64,000 bases of DNA from assembly GCA_001687465.1 (NCBI GenBank), contig LVLI01000194.1, forward strand, positions 1-64,000, given 5' to 3'. A model generated the notes under the pieces. It had not been told where the DNA came from. It did no database searches and saw only the letters and a program-made list of their open reading frames with translations. Both the position numbers and the translations under genes were made by a program. The DNA is from Halocafeteria seosinensis (Eukaryota > Sar > Bigyra > Bicosoecida). Each line of letters starts with the position of its first letter. The first letter of the stretch is position 1. Below, in pieces: positions 42,971 through 54,791 of this stretch.

Positions 42971-44363
42971 ATGACGGAAGGTTCACGCAATTCCGAATGG
43001 TACTTGGTTAGCATTGGATCTAATATTCTCGGTGAACTCTTGAGCAAGGAAGATGACACCAAGGGAATCCAAGTTCACAAATTACCCACGGATCCGACGC
43101 TAGGAGACTGGGACATTTATACCGCGAATACTTCATGCACGGTATATCAACGAAATTCAAATCGAATAGGCGTCTTTGGCTGGTTTGGCAGCAGGATCAA
43201 CGAATTTGACCCCTCTGCTTTCGTGGAACTCGCAGGTGAAGCGAGCGTCGTATGTGCGTCGCCATTGAGTGATGGCGAAGGAATTGTAGTATCGACCACT
43301 ACCAGTGGATGCTCTCTCATGCAAAAGATTGCCACGAACAATACCGATAGTCAGACAAATCGCTCAGCGAGTTTGACGATCCACCGGAAACTCTTCCCGG
43401 ACAATCGAGTTGTCAAGAGTATTGCTGCTGGTATGGAGCACGTTCTATGTTTAACGAGTGAAGGCCACGTGTACTCATGGGGCTCTAATGAATACGGACA
43501 GTGTGGTTTGGGAAATGAAGGGATAGGAAATGTTGAGAAGCCAACCCTAGTGAAGCCAGACAATGAAATAACTACGTTCGGTAAGATTGCTGCAGGTTGG
43601 TATCACTCCGCCATTGTAACTAAAGATGGGGCCCTTGCAACATTTGGACTAGGGATTTATGGGGCTTTGGGCTCCGGTACTACAGAGAATCAATACTCGC
43701 CAATTACGATAGTACCACCACCGATAAACGCTTCGATGGCCTTCGTGACTGACGTTGCATGTGCAGCGTGGCACACGCTTTACTTGAACAGTTTCAAAGA
43801 AGTGCTTGGTTGTGTGAGTCTCAATGTCAATTGTCACTTGTTTCAGGAAATGCCGTCACCGAATGTTTTGCATGAATGATTGCAGGGATACAACGTGTAC
43901 GCCCAAGTAGCTATGCCTTCGTCAGCATCCGAATTCGGGGATAAGATATTTTCTCCCATTTCGTTATTTCCAGATACCCCCTTCGATGTGGAACAGGTTC
44001 GTTGCATTCCTTTTCTGTCACTCATAAACCGCTTTATTACCGCTTTTTATTACTTCGCAGATTTCAGCTGGGGTGGATCTAAGTCTGGCTCTAGATTCTA
44101 CTCGAAAAGTGCTTCTCTGGGGAGACAATGAAGTAGTAAGTGAAGGTATTCGGTTTCTATACGTTCCTCCCTTTGGATGCTATACGATCGTGCAGGTGAC
44201 ACGAATGCGTAGGGGGGAGGACGCCGTTTCGACCCTCAGCGCCAACAAGATTCGTACCTTGGATTTGTATCACATCCTTGCATGTGACGCTTCCCAAGTA
44301 TCCTTTCAGAAAGTCATGGCTAGCGATCATGCTGTTCATGCACTCATCACGATCGATCTTTAA
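42971..44363 (+). CDS. RCC1-repeat protein
   Basis: Four exons (42971-43813, 43886-43996, 44061-44135, 44196-44363; introns 72, 64 and 60 nt) give 398 residues. Beta-propeller blades of the RCC1 type are visible: KSIAAGMEHVLCLTSEGHVY followed by SWGSNEYGQCGLGN, KIAAGWYHSAIVTKDGALAT with FGLGIYGALGSG, DVACAAWHTLYLNS and AGVDLSLALDSTRKVLLWGD. Only the central blades are canonical; the first 100 residues are diverged. RCC1 itself is the RAN exchange factor, but most RCC1-like proteins have other roles, so no specific function is assigned. Exon 3 could end three bases earlier at a weaker donor. Its stop overlaps that of the next, convergent gene. Confidence 0.85.
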
Positions 44364-46988
44364 CTCTCAGATCTGATTATTTCTTCTTTTATATGAGATA
44401 CAGCTACCTGGTTTCCTTGGGTCTCTTCTACCGTTCCCAACTGGTTCTCAATTCTGTTGAAAGCTGCGTCAGTTTCCGTATGGGAAAGACTTCCTTTTTT
44501 GTTTTGGTATGCCTTAGTAGCTGCTGAGGCTTCGACCAGATGATAATGTTGACGTCTTGCGTTGGTTGATGCCGCAGTGACGAGACCGAGGCGTCGATCT
44601 GGTGCATTGGGGTTCTCCAGTGTTGGGTCCTTCCACTTTTTAGGGTTGTCGGCCACAACTAGCTCAAAAGTGGGATAAACTTGTACTGCTTGCTTCTCTA
44701 CCGGGTTCCTGACCTTGACCACCCAATTTTTCCACTTGCAAAAGCTGTACAAGGAACACATGATGCAGCCGAAACAGAGCAAAAATATGGTTATAACGAG
44801 TTCCACAGCCATCTTTTCTCGGGGGATCTCAGGGACAAAGTAATCGGGCTGAGGGAAGACGGAAATTGTTGAGCTCCTGTTATTGCTGACGCTAAACTGC
44901 TCTGACTGGAGTTCAAACCAGATACCAAAGTCGTTGGCGGGACGTGTCAAAGTAATCGATACAAAGGACATCACACCGTTCTGTTCCAATGCAAAATTCA
45001 CTCTCACTAGCCCACCTAGACTAGTTGGGAGAGGATCGCTGGCGCCTATCCCGGGGAAGTCTACATGGCTGAGAAACAGTGTCACGAAGGTATCAGGGAA
45101 GTTCTCCCGTAGCACACGTCTGTGTCTGTCCCTCATGATCGCCACAGGCTGAACAGGGAGCTCTTCATCAGCCCAAACTTTGTTGAAAGCTGAGCTTGCG
45201 TTAGCTAGCCTGAAATCGGTGAGCTCTATTACTCCGGCCACATCTACAAGACGGACATCAAATGGAAGCTGTCTCCCGCTTCGTGGACCAAAGTCAGGTC
45301 GAGTTACATCCGGATCACAGCTACTCTCATCATCGGTAGGACAGACTATCCCGTCGTCGAGCGTTCCAACACTTATACCTCGCAGATCTACTCTCTGCCC
45401 AGGCTCCTCGATAATTTCGATGAACGCAGGTCTTAAGAATTTGTCGTCGGCTGTTAGCTCCCCAATCAAGGTTGGAACGGTTACCTGTAGAAGAGCCTAG
45501 TGATAACCAATATTCGAAATCTATAAAACTATAAGAGACTTACAAATTCAGCAGCAGTTACATTCATACCGTAGTGGGAAAACGCTCCAAGGAAGGAAAG
45601 GCCGCAGAATTCACTTATGTTAAGACCTTTGGTGGCCTCTGCTTCCTCCAAGGTTGTAGCAGTTAGAGTCTCCGCTTTGGGATCCGCGGGGTAGGTAGGC
45701 TCCTCCGCACCGCCGAATCCCCCTCCACCAAAGCACCACTGTGTATGATTCACTAAGGAGGGGTCCTCATGCGCCCAACACGGACGATAATCTCCGAGGC
45801 AATTAAATCGCATTGTGAATATATTTCTCAGCCGTTCAAGGACAAGCTCCATCGCGTAAGCTTCTTCGAACACCCTGAAGAACACATCCACAGCCTCAAT
45901 TGACCCTGCAATAGTCAGACGATCTTTGATAGTATCGTCTCCTGGGAGCTTCCTGGCGTTACTGAGTAGCTGACGGAAGTTGTCACGTTTGGGATTTCCG
46001 ACAGGGATCTGCGTCGGCAAGACTTCTTGCACGCCATCAATGTAAACCGTTTCCGGCTCTGTCCCAACGAGAAGACCTACAGCCTTCTCGAATATCTCAT
46101 TTTCAAAAGAAATGAGTCTTATTCCTGTCAATCGAATAACAGCCCTGACCTCTCTGTCGAGGAGAACTGGCCCTGCTCCTGGAAAGTCGAGAGTTGGGGC
46201 CCGATCCCCACTTGGCCGGTTACAGTATCCGAATCCAAGATCAGTCTTAGGTACTGGAAACCCGTCCTCCCGGTCTACAAATACTCTGCACTGGAGGCTA
46301 CCGCAGTCTCTGTCTCCACGATCATTTTGGTTGCATCTCCTTCCTTGTGCACAGTCATTCCCTGGACATGATTGGCCACAATCCGTGTCACTCTGCTATG
46401 GAAGTAATAGAATCCGTCTCGCTAAAACAGCTTCGCGCAAAACAAATATACCAGTGCTTACCTCCTGACCGTTTCGGATGTTATCATTGCATGTTGCTGA
46501 AACACAAAACTGCTCATCACTTTCTGTTAGTCCGCAAGAGCCAGTGGTGCAGTCATAGCCCGACCAACAAAATAGTCCTAGCTTGCATTTTTCCGGACAA
46601 GCAGAGCCACAATCTGGTACTAAATTCCACAACTTGAATTATGGCGGTAAACCGATCCTGCTGTCATTATACGTACCAATGTTCGCTTCATTGAATTCCA
46701 TGGTCCCGTTGTTGCAGCTGTCCAGTTTGCACGATTTAAACGTTTGGGTGAAATAATCATCCTGGCTGCAAACACCAGAGGCGCAATCCTCATTCTCCGT
46801 GCATTTCTGGCCTAGTTCTGCTGTTACATTTTCATGGTGTGTTTGGGCTAGAGTGCTACACGAGATGCTCTGCAAATGCATAGTCGTCAGTTCTGGAGTG
46901 TAATCATCCAAGGGAGCTGTGTGCGCTATCATACCAGGATTACCACTGCTCCCACTATCATTTGATCCCAAATTCTCTCAAGAGCCAT
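44360..46988 (-). CDS. Cysteine-rich type I membrane protein, 792 aa
   Basis: Five exons (46935-46988, 46677-46869, 46462-46619, 45544-46392, 44360-45484; introns 65, 57, 69 and 59 nt) join in frame to 792 residues. Splicing rebuilds a signal peptide (MALERIWDQMIVGAVVIL then SISCSTLA). Next come repeated short disulfide-rich modules: GQKCTENEDCASGVC, CGSACPEKCKLGLFCWSGYD, CGQSCPGNDCAQGRRC, each about 40-45 residues. A long ectodomain without recognised folds follows, with several N-glycosylation sequons. One membrane segment (ELVITIFLLCFGCIMCSLYS, about residue 650) leads to a 140-residue cytosolic tail. No known family was recognised. A cell-surface adhesion or receptor role is only an inference from layout. 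Its TAA stop shares bases with the RCC1-protein stop. Confidence 0.78.
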
Positions 46989-47441
46989 TTTTCCTTATTC
47001 TTCGTATGGCTCAAGAGAAGCCCAGCCAAATTTAATTGGGAAAGTGCTCGAAGCTACAGTCTCATTGTTGGCGAAGCCCTCTGCAGCATACTTCCGTCTA
47101 ACAGTGCTTCAAAACTAATTCGCATTTTTCCGCTTTGAGTTCGCTTACAAATCCGATGAAAATGGGTCATGCGCCTTGAATACGGGCTACTGAGCGGAAT
47201 TGTCAACCGAAGGGTCTTCAACGCTCGAACATGACCCAACTTCACAGTGCATTCTTCAAGACCGAAGCATAATGGACCGCCACTTCTGGACCATGTTGGT
47301 GTCAAGCTGAACCATGGTGTATGTGCAGAGACTTAGAGTATCTGCGGCACTTATGTAACAGTAGTCAGATGTTTTGTATTGAGGTTAACGGCAAATCGTG
47401 TGTTGGTCATTACATCTTGAACAGTGTGCAAGCCAATCTGA

Positions 47442-48308
47442 ATGTTAAGGCTAGCTCGAAGCCCCTTCTCGGTTCCTCAAAGAACCAGCAGCAGTTGGAA
47501 AAACTCCTACTTTAGCACCAAAATGGCATGGGATCCTCAGCAGTACGGCAAATTTGAAGACGCCAGATTACGTCCCGCTTTGGAATTGCTGGACCGAATT
47601 CCCACTTCGACGGCCACACGTGTATGTGATCTCGGCTGTGGAACCGGCGTAGCTATTCCTTATCTAAAACGGAGGTGGCCTGGAGCGAATGTCATCGGAG
47701 TTGATTCGTCTGGGGAAATGATCCAGACTGCACAAGTGGCACTTAGTACCGACGATACAGTTTGTTTGGAAGTTGCTGACCTAATAGAGTGGTTAACGAC
47801 AGCTACTGCACAGTCTTTCGACGTTATATTCTGTAATGCTGTTCTGCATTGGGTCAAAGATCACGCCCTGATTATGGAGCAATTTAGAAAATCTCTTCGT
47901 CAAGGGGGGACTCTCGCTATTCAAATGCCAAATTCCTATCCCCAGCCCAGTCACGCACTCATGCGCGAGATTGCTCGAAAGGGACCATGGTCGCCAACTC
48001 TGAGACAAGTGGAAGGCGTTCAAGAACTGCTAGACCCAAAGGACTATTACGAATTGCTATCACCTCTATTTTCCTCTATTGACGTTTGGGAGACGAAATA
48101 TCTGCAAGTCCTCGAGGGCTCCAACCCTGTGTATGAATTCACGAAGGGTTCAGGTCTACGGCCATACTTAGATGCCCTGTCCCATATGGATATGAAATCC
48201 AGTTTCGACGAAGAGTACTCGCGAAGAATCAAGGAGCTATACCCAAAACAAAGTGACGGCAAGACGTTGTTTCCTTTCGGTCGTCTATTCTTGGTGGCAA
48301 CCGTGTAA
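47442..48308 (+). CDS. Trans-aconitate 2-methyltransferase-like protein, likely mitochondrial
   Basis: A single exon of 288 residues. From residue 28 it follows bacterial Tam: WDPQQYGKFEDARLRPALEL, the SAM motif VCDLGCGTGVAIPYL, the acidic motif VIGVDSSGEMI, FDVIFCNAVLHWVKDH, GTLAIQMPNSYPQPSHALMR and GLRPYLDAL near the end. Tam methylates trans-aconitate, an inhibitory by-product of the TCA-cycle intermediate cis-aconitate, using SAM. The first 27 residues (MLRLARSPFSVPQRTSSSW then KNSYFSTK) are basic, Ser-rich and free of acidic residues, a good mitochondrial presequence with a likely cut near YFS. An alternative start at 47523 would give the cytosolic form. The nearest relatives I recall are bacterial, so organellar or lateral origin is likely. 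The nearby 46989-47441 gap holds nothing firm. Confidence 0.85.
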   Translation: MLRLARSPFSVPQRTSSSWKNSYFSTKMAWDPQQYGKFEDARLRPALELLDRIPTSTATRVCDLGCGTGVAIPYLKRRWPGANVIGVDSSGEMIQTAQVALSTDDTVCLEVADLIEWLTTATAQSFDVIFCNAVLHWVKDHALIMEQFRKSLRQGGTLAIQMPNSYPQPSHALMREIARKGPWSPTLRQVEGVQELLDPKDYYELLSPLFSSIDVWETKYLQVLEGSNPVYEFTKGSGLRPYLDALSHMDMKSSFDEEYSRRIKELYPKQSDGKTLFPFGRLFLVATV

Positions 48309-48845
48309 GCCTGGTGAACAGCAGTGCGCTAACTTGTTGCCTGAGTGAGGTCAATTACGTTATGATCTTACTCTTAAGTGGATCATCTCCAATATCGTAT
48401 AGGGACCGTCGGCGACATTCCGGACTGAACCCTATACTTTCGATTCTGTCAGAGGGGTAGAATGTTCATAGAGGTAACCTCTCCGGCGCGTTACAACCAT
48501 AGGCCTAGTCGGCTACAAGAACAAAAGAACACTGCAAACAGCTACAGCTAGAGGAACTACGGTAGAACAAGCTACAACAAAGACTGAACCCCCTGCACAA
48601 GTTGCACATTACCCCGTCACGGGGGATCCCAGTGCCTGACAGAATCTTGCAAGCCGCTTGTCTACAAAACACCGACGGTGTCACCCGTTACTTTTCTGAG
48701 AACAAAATTGTTTAAACAACATACCTGATCTCACACAGTGATCGTCAGAGTACAGTGCTGTAACTACGGGAGGAGATGAGATATCCTTGATTAACCACTG
48801 TCACGCTCTCTTCTCCCCAGACCGAGATATTGCTGTAGGCTGAAT
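48309..48845. other. Convergent intergenic region
   Basis: 537 bp lie between the stops of the methyltransferase gene (plus) and the large surface-protein gene (minus). No open frame, repeat or RNA gene could be supported. Confidence 0.4.
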
Positions 48846-51800
48846 TCATATGTCGGTGTGGTAACTCCGTGGAACATAACGTCTGGAGGATGAACCAAAT
48901 CTACTTTTGGGGTTGCCGACCGTGGTGTTTACTTCACCTCGCACGTTCGTATCAGTAGAAGTATGTGCCGACCCCCTCCTCTCAACTTTCACGTTCCTCA
49001 GTTCGACGTCGAAATTCTCTAAACATGCAAGCTGCGACTTCGCATTCACCCAAGCATGTGCCGCTCGCATTTTCTTGGGCTTCAGTCTCGACACTTCGAC
49101 CTCGAAGTCCTGTAACTCATTTGGATCAACACGAGACGTCCGGTGGTTGTTATGCTTCGAGCAGAGGGGCATCAGAAATGTGAAGTGTATTCTGCGCACT
49201 CTTGCAGCAATATCCAACTGTCTCCACTTTCTTGCCACTGCGGGAACGAGAGACAAGCCTACCACGAGGAGCGCAAGTAGGAACACTCCATGTGTGAAAA
49301 GAAGAGCGAAATCCAGAAGTGTTGTTTTCCACGCATCCACTACCGCGCTACGCAATAGCCCTATCCCAGTGGTTGCACATGTGATAAGGGAGGCCGCCAC
49401 TTCCGCAAGATTTAGAGAAATATTGATTTTGTAAGGCCGAATAGTGGCCACTATCACTTGAAATATGACTAGATGCACTAACGCAACTGAGACCTGGTGT
49501 AGTGGATCATCTGAAAAAAAGATAACTAGGAGCAGCACCGTCTTACGAAGCATCACCAGAGCAGGCCACATGTAGCCAAACTTGCGAACTCGAAAACCCT
49601 TGATCTCTTGTAGAAAGTCTGCTTGGATGCCCTGTCGTGTCGCCGTGCTGTGCATCCGGCGCAGGGTAGCAATTCTGAATAAAGGAAGACCCATAACTAT
49701 CGTCACAAGCGTGAAAATCCCCAATGCAACGAGTATCCTATATTCTGGCTGGCTGGTCTTGAACGAGAGATCGGCCTTCAACCTTTTTTCTCCGTATAAC
49801 TCTTCCGGATATACCTGAAACAGGTCAAGTACCGCAATGGTGACTGCAGAGTGGATCTGGCTGAGAAGAGTAAACACTGATCGCAGGACGAGCCTTCCCG
49901 GATTGAATATAGTGGGCCGGAAGAAAAGTGATAGCGACGCCAAGACTACTGGACACAACGCGGTAAGAAACCACGGAAGCATGAGACTGATAACCGAAAG
50001 AGTAAAAAAGCTCCACCGAGTGACACACTGAAAAGCAGCAGGACGTGTGGGGTCCAACAAGAAAACTCTCGACAGATCATCGTACCACCCGAGGTTGTCG
50101 CCGAAAGGGCTGTACTTCAGTTTCCCTAAGATCGAATTTACTTGCACGAAGTCAATCACAAGCAGAAATAAGAGCTCTAGAGCAACATATGCATCGTGTC
50201 CGGTAGCATGTTTGAAGCATTCTGTAGATGGATCGTCTCGCAAGCTGGCACGTGGAGACTTTGGGCTTGGGGCGTATCTCTCGTGATCTTCCTTTCTTTC
50301 GTATCGCCGAGGGATATTGACTACGACAATGACGGAAAGCTCAAGTAAACCCCAAAGGCATGAGGTTACTATTGCATTACGGGTATTCGGGCATTGGCGA
50401 CAAAGGGCGCCTCGTTTTACGTATCCTGCTCTGCAAACGGCACACAGCGGGCCAGTATGACCTTTCACGCAAGTGGTAGTAAAACTGGTGCTGTTAACAA
50501 GGCAAACACTTTGGGGCAAGCAAGAGTGGAATAGGACACGCTTGTCTTCGCCTCTTATCCTATTTATCATCTGACTTCGAATACCCTCGACGGTGAAATT
50601 GCGCTCCGAAACTTCACTGTTGCCGTCTACACAAAGCTCACACCAAAACCCATTTAGCATCCGCAGTTTTCCATGGGAGCATGCCAATCCCATCGAAGGA
50701 CAAGGAGTACACTCTGTACTTTGAGGAGGAGAAAAATACCCAGAGGGGCATACAAGGCACTCCTCTTCGTCGGATGGATAGGGTAGATACCTCCCTTCAC
50801 CGCAGGGACGACATGACGTACGACACGCAGACATCGCTAGTTTGGACGAGAAACCAGGCTGACACAGACATTTATCCCCGCGTTCATTAAGCAGCTGATG
50901 CTGGCCGCAGTGTACAGCTTCAGGAAAGAGAGCAGCAGGTAGAGGCGCAATCGACTGGCCATTGATGCCAACGTCGACCTCCACTTGCGATAGCTCCCGG
51001 AAAATGAGACAAAAAGTGAAACTTTCAATAACGTTATGAGTTTGCACCTTCCGCGGAAGCCTGAGAGAAACAGCCGATTTAGATGATGTCACGAGTAGCG
51101 TGAGTACAGGTAGAGTTTCTTCCAAACGGGAAACATTTTCTAGGCTTCCGTAAACAGCACGGGCAGGTGCATTCCCAAATATGTCCTTCAAGGTGACGTC
51201 GAATGACATCAGTTCTCCGACACTACTTGTCTTGTTAGAAAAATGAACATACGAATTGTTTATCTCAGCAGGTCCTGAACGAAATGTAGCGCGTGATGAT
51301 AAAGAGCGAGTGTCGCGAGAATGGGAAAATTTATGGCCTCTTTTCCATTGGTCCAACGTCAATACCGAAACAGAGTACTGAAGGTGCAGGGTTTGGTCGA
51401 ATGGTTTAAGAACTTCAGACGTTTCGCCAAGGTGTAGAAGCTTCGACAAGTAACCAATCGTCATAGGGAGAAATTTTTTAGCTTTCGGGGCAATCACCAG
51501 AAAACTTGGGGGCATGGTCAGCCAGCTCCCCAGCCTTTGTCTTCCATTTTTTGCTTTTAAATGCAGTGCTCGTCGGGAGCTGCACGGATCAACATTCAGG
51601 GACGTATTTTGATTGCGCAGTGCATCTGAACACATAGAAACTTCAAAATTTCCGGTATTCACTATGACGTAGTCCTCAGCGACATTTACCAAGTTCCAGC
51701 CAGCTGCTTTTACTAATCCTGGCTGCAGTTCCAACCCTACGGATTGTTCAGGGCAAATAAATACGGAGGTAACCAATAGTTGCAGCTTCATCCACAGCTG

Positions 51801-54791
51801 GCGTCCATAAAGAGCTCTGGATTGAACCATCGGATGGTCGAGTTGTTGATTTGCCCCTTGCGAGCCATCCGTTTCTACTAGTATCCAAAGAGTAAACCAA
51901 CCGCTGTTATTAGTAGCTCGGGGAAAAAATTGCAATGTGAAAATGGAAGTTTCGGATACCGCGGGTGGAATCACACCGGCCAAAGGAACATCGCCCGGCA
52001 AAGGGCTGACCCAGGGAATACGTGCTATCTTTCGTAAAGAAATTTGACTAGCTTTCCATCGGACATTCGTTGTGTAATTGCCTCTGTTGGACACCCCGAC
52101 GCTTCGTTGCACCACAGAGTCTCCATCACTAAGTTTCAGTGTTATTTCCTCCGTCGTAAGTTGGAAGAAGGACTGGAAGCCTCAGTTGCCTAGTCGAGCT
52201 CGAAGTAGCATCCGTTATATAAAGGTGAATGTACGAATTCACGACGCCCGCGGGAGCCTGTGCGACGTTAAAATACATATCCTGTTTGCCGACGAAAACA
52301 GAGCCTCCGGAAGAACCCGAACTTGTTTCGACAACTACGACGGGACCCATCGATACAGGTGATGGGCTGGGATCCAAACGTAAACTGCGCGGCTTATGTT
52401 CGCTGGCTTGTTGGGGGATACTCTAAATGACGCGTGAATCACCAGCTCTTCTGGTTGTATGCGGGGCTCAGCCAGTTTAGACGTGAAACTGGAATTTGAT
52501 GGAATAGTAATAGATGATTGTGAAGGGGTGGTAGAGACAGTTGTAGTCAGTAGGGTCTCCGTTAACGTACGAGTGGTTGCGGGAGAACATGAGGTCACCA
52601 ACGTCATCGTTGCACTTGGTGGAAGCGTGAGTGAACGCGTTGAACTATCTCTGGAGGTAGATGCCACCGATAGAGACGAAGACCATGTAACTGAGGGAAT
52701 CGCCCTCGAGAGTGTGGTAGGCGATCCTGTTATCGTAGGCGTTGCACGACTGATTAAGGCGTTTGAGCTAGTTCGAAAGCCAGAGGAGGTTGCTGGAGAG
52801 GAAGTCTTCGAGGACGTCGTCATACTTGGCGAAGCCGTGGGTGAATCCATCGGACTAGTTGTTGATGTCGGAGGTACTGACGGAGAAGATGTAAGTGAGG
52901 TGGTCGCGCTGGGCGATGTTGTCGGGGATTCTGTTATCGTAGGTGTTGCACTACTGGTTAACGTGGTTGAAGTAGTTCGAGAGGCAGAGACAGTTGCTGA
53001 GCAGGAAGTGGTCGACGACGTCGTCATACTTGGCGAACTCGTGTGTGAATGTGTCGGGCTAGTTGTTGTGGTCGGAGATACTGATGGAGACGAAGAAGAC
53101 GTAAGCGAGGCGGTCGCACTCGATGATGTTGTCGGAGAGCCTGTTAATGGAGGGCTCACGCTCGTGGTTATCGTGGTTGAAGTAGTTCGAGAGGCAGAGA
53201 CAGTTGCTGAGCAGGAAGTGGTCGACGACGTCGTCATACTTGGCGAACTCGTGTGTGAATGTGTCGGGCTAGTTGTTGTGGTCGGAGATTCTGATGGAGA
53301 CGAAGAAGACGTAAGCGAGGCGGTCGCACTCGATGATGTTGTCGGAGAGCCTGTTAATGGAGGGCTCACGCTCGTGGTTATCGTGGTTGAAGTAGTTCGA
53401 GAGGCAGATGCAGTCGCTGTAGAAGAGGGGGAAACTGTAGGCGCTAATGTTGTACTCGTCGAGGGGGATTGCGAATGCGTCAGGCTAGTCGTCGAAGTTG
53501 GCGACACTGACGGAGACGGAGAAGCAGCGGTTAGTTCGTACGTTGGTATAGAAGAGTTCCGTCGAAGAAGTGGCGTATCGGCAGATACAGACTCCCATAT
53601 TCTTGGGTCCCAGCACTTTGAGCTAGTGTTTACGTCCGCGACGGAGCAGTACAGGGTGCCCAAAATGTCACTGATGTTATCGGAGTTTCCTGTCACTTGT
53701 GTCAAGAAAATTTCTCCGGATCCCACCATGGGAGATTTACGGAACACCGAGTTTTCCACAGTCACGGTTTTTCTGGATGACGATATACTACCAATGAGCG
53801 CACCAGCAGCAGAGCCTACGCTACTGGCATCACTATACACGTTCCTAAGAGACACAGTTGAGCCATGAGTGGCAGTTTTTCCACCACAGATGCCCCCCGC
53901 CTCAGAACCACTCACAAATCCAGTAGAGTAAGAATTTGTGATTTTCACATTGTGACAACTCTGCCCACAGATCCCTCCGGCCCTCGCTCCTCTTACGCCT
54001 CCAGTGCTGTAGCACTCTGAAATCTCAACGACGCCGCCGTGCCTAGCACAATTCATTCCCACAATACCGCCGCTACTATGTTCCCGTATCCAACCCGTTG
54101 AAAAGCATTCTCTGATCTCGGTACCTCCTAAGGCGCTATACCCCGCAATACCTCCTGATCGTTTCCAACGGAGCTGTCCTGTAGAGTAGCATCGGAATAC
54201 CTTTACCAATGCCTTGTGACCTACAATCCCTCCCGAGTAAGGTCCATTAATCTGCCCCGAGGAGTGAGAGTTGGTAATAAGGGGTATTCCGTATTGCCCT
54301 CCTCTTCCACAATTATACCCACATATCCCACCACCTCCGTTGTTTCCCCAGTCGCCATGAATTGAACCCGTCGAGCTACAAGAGTCTACAAAAAAGCTAG
54401 GTTGACTGTGGCGCACTATATAGCCACCCTTAACTGTGGCTCTACCTCCTTTCATGTGGATACCATGAATGAGCGGTGCTTTTCGCCAAGAATCTACCCT
54501 CGTCGCCATTGCCACTAATCCTTTCCACCCTACCAGACCGTCGAGATATATTTCAAAGCCATTTCCTTCGAGTATATCGAAAGGTTCCAACAGAATATGG
54601 TCGGTCAACTCGAAATATGTGGCCCAATTAAAGGAGCATGTTAAGTTTAAGATGTGGTTGAGATAGCCCTGAATATGGTGAAATTCCCAGCAGGGTTGCG
54701 CGGTGCCGTCGACAATCTCGGGTCTGAGATTCCTCGCTTCAACAGGGACCGCAAGCAATATTACTGTAGAGAGCAATGCAAATGCACTCAT
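48846..54791 (-). CDS. Giant surface protein: GLUG repeats, mucin-like stalk, Cys-rich module, multipass C-terminus
   Basis: Three exons (52443-54791, 52243-52392, 48846-52172; introns 50 and 70 nt) join in frame to 1,941 residues. A signal peptide (FALLSTVILLAVPVEA) is followed by about seven GLUG-type beta-helix repeats (residues about 125-330), such as STGWIREHSSGGIVGMNC and STGFVSGSEAGGICGG. A 330-residue Ser/Thr/Pro stalk (about 415-745) contains near-identical 70-residue units. A beta-rich segment follows, then a GCC2/GCC3-like Cys module (CRPCGEGRYLPYPSDEEECL, CPSGYFSPPQSTECTPCPSM). Eight or so membrane segments come next (for example SFFTLSVISLMLPWFLTALC, VVGLSLVPAVARK) and a 130-residue cytosolic tail. 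GLUG motifs occur in bacterial and algal adhesins; the Cys module plus multipass region recurs in large protist membrane proteins. A receptor or adhesin is inferred. The 50-nt intron (52393-52442) is the weakest join. Confidence 0.8.
52981..53400 (-). repeat. Two 210-bp tandem repeats, 209/210 identical
   Basis: Bases 52981-53190 and 53191-53400 differ at one base by direct comparison (A at 53080, T at 53290). That changes Val to Glu in one SPSxSPTTTTSP unit. More diverged copies flank them on both sides (from about 52776 and from 53401). The unit is 70 codons, so gain or loss keeps the frame. It encodes the Ser/Thr-rich stalk of the surface protein. Confidence 0.92.

Noticed and set aside
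52459-53868. 469-codon plus-strand open frame opposite the Ser/Thr-rich stalk
   Set aside because: It is the mirror of the low-complexity stalk codons (Val/Glu/Asp-rich), follows the 210-bp repeat exactly, and has no domain. The minus strand has a signal peptide, GLUG repeats and splice continuity.
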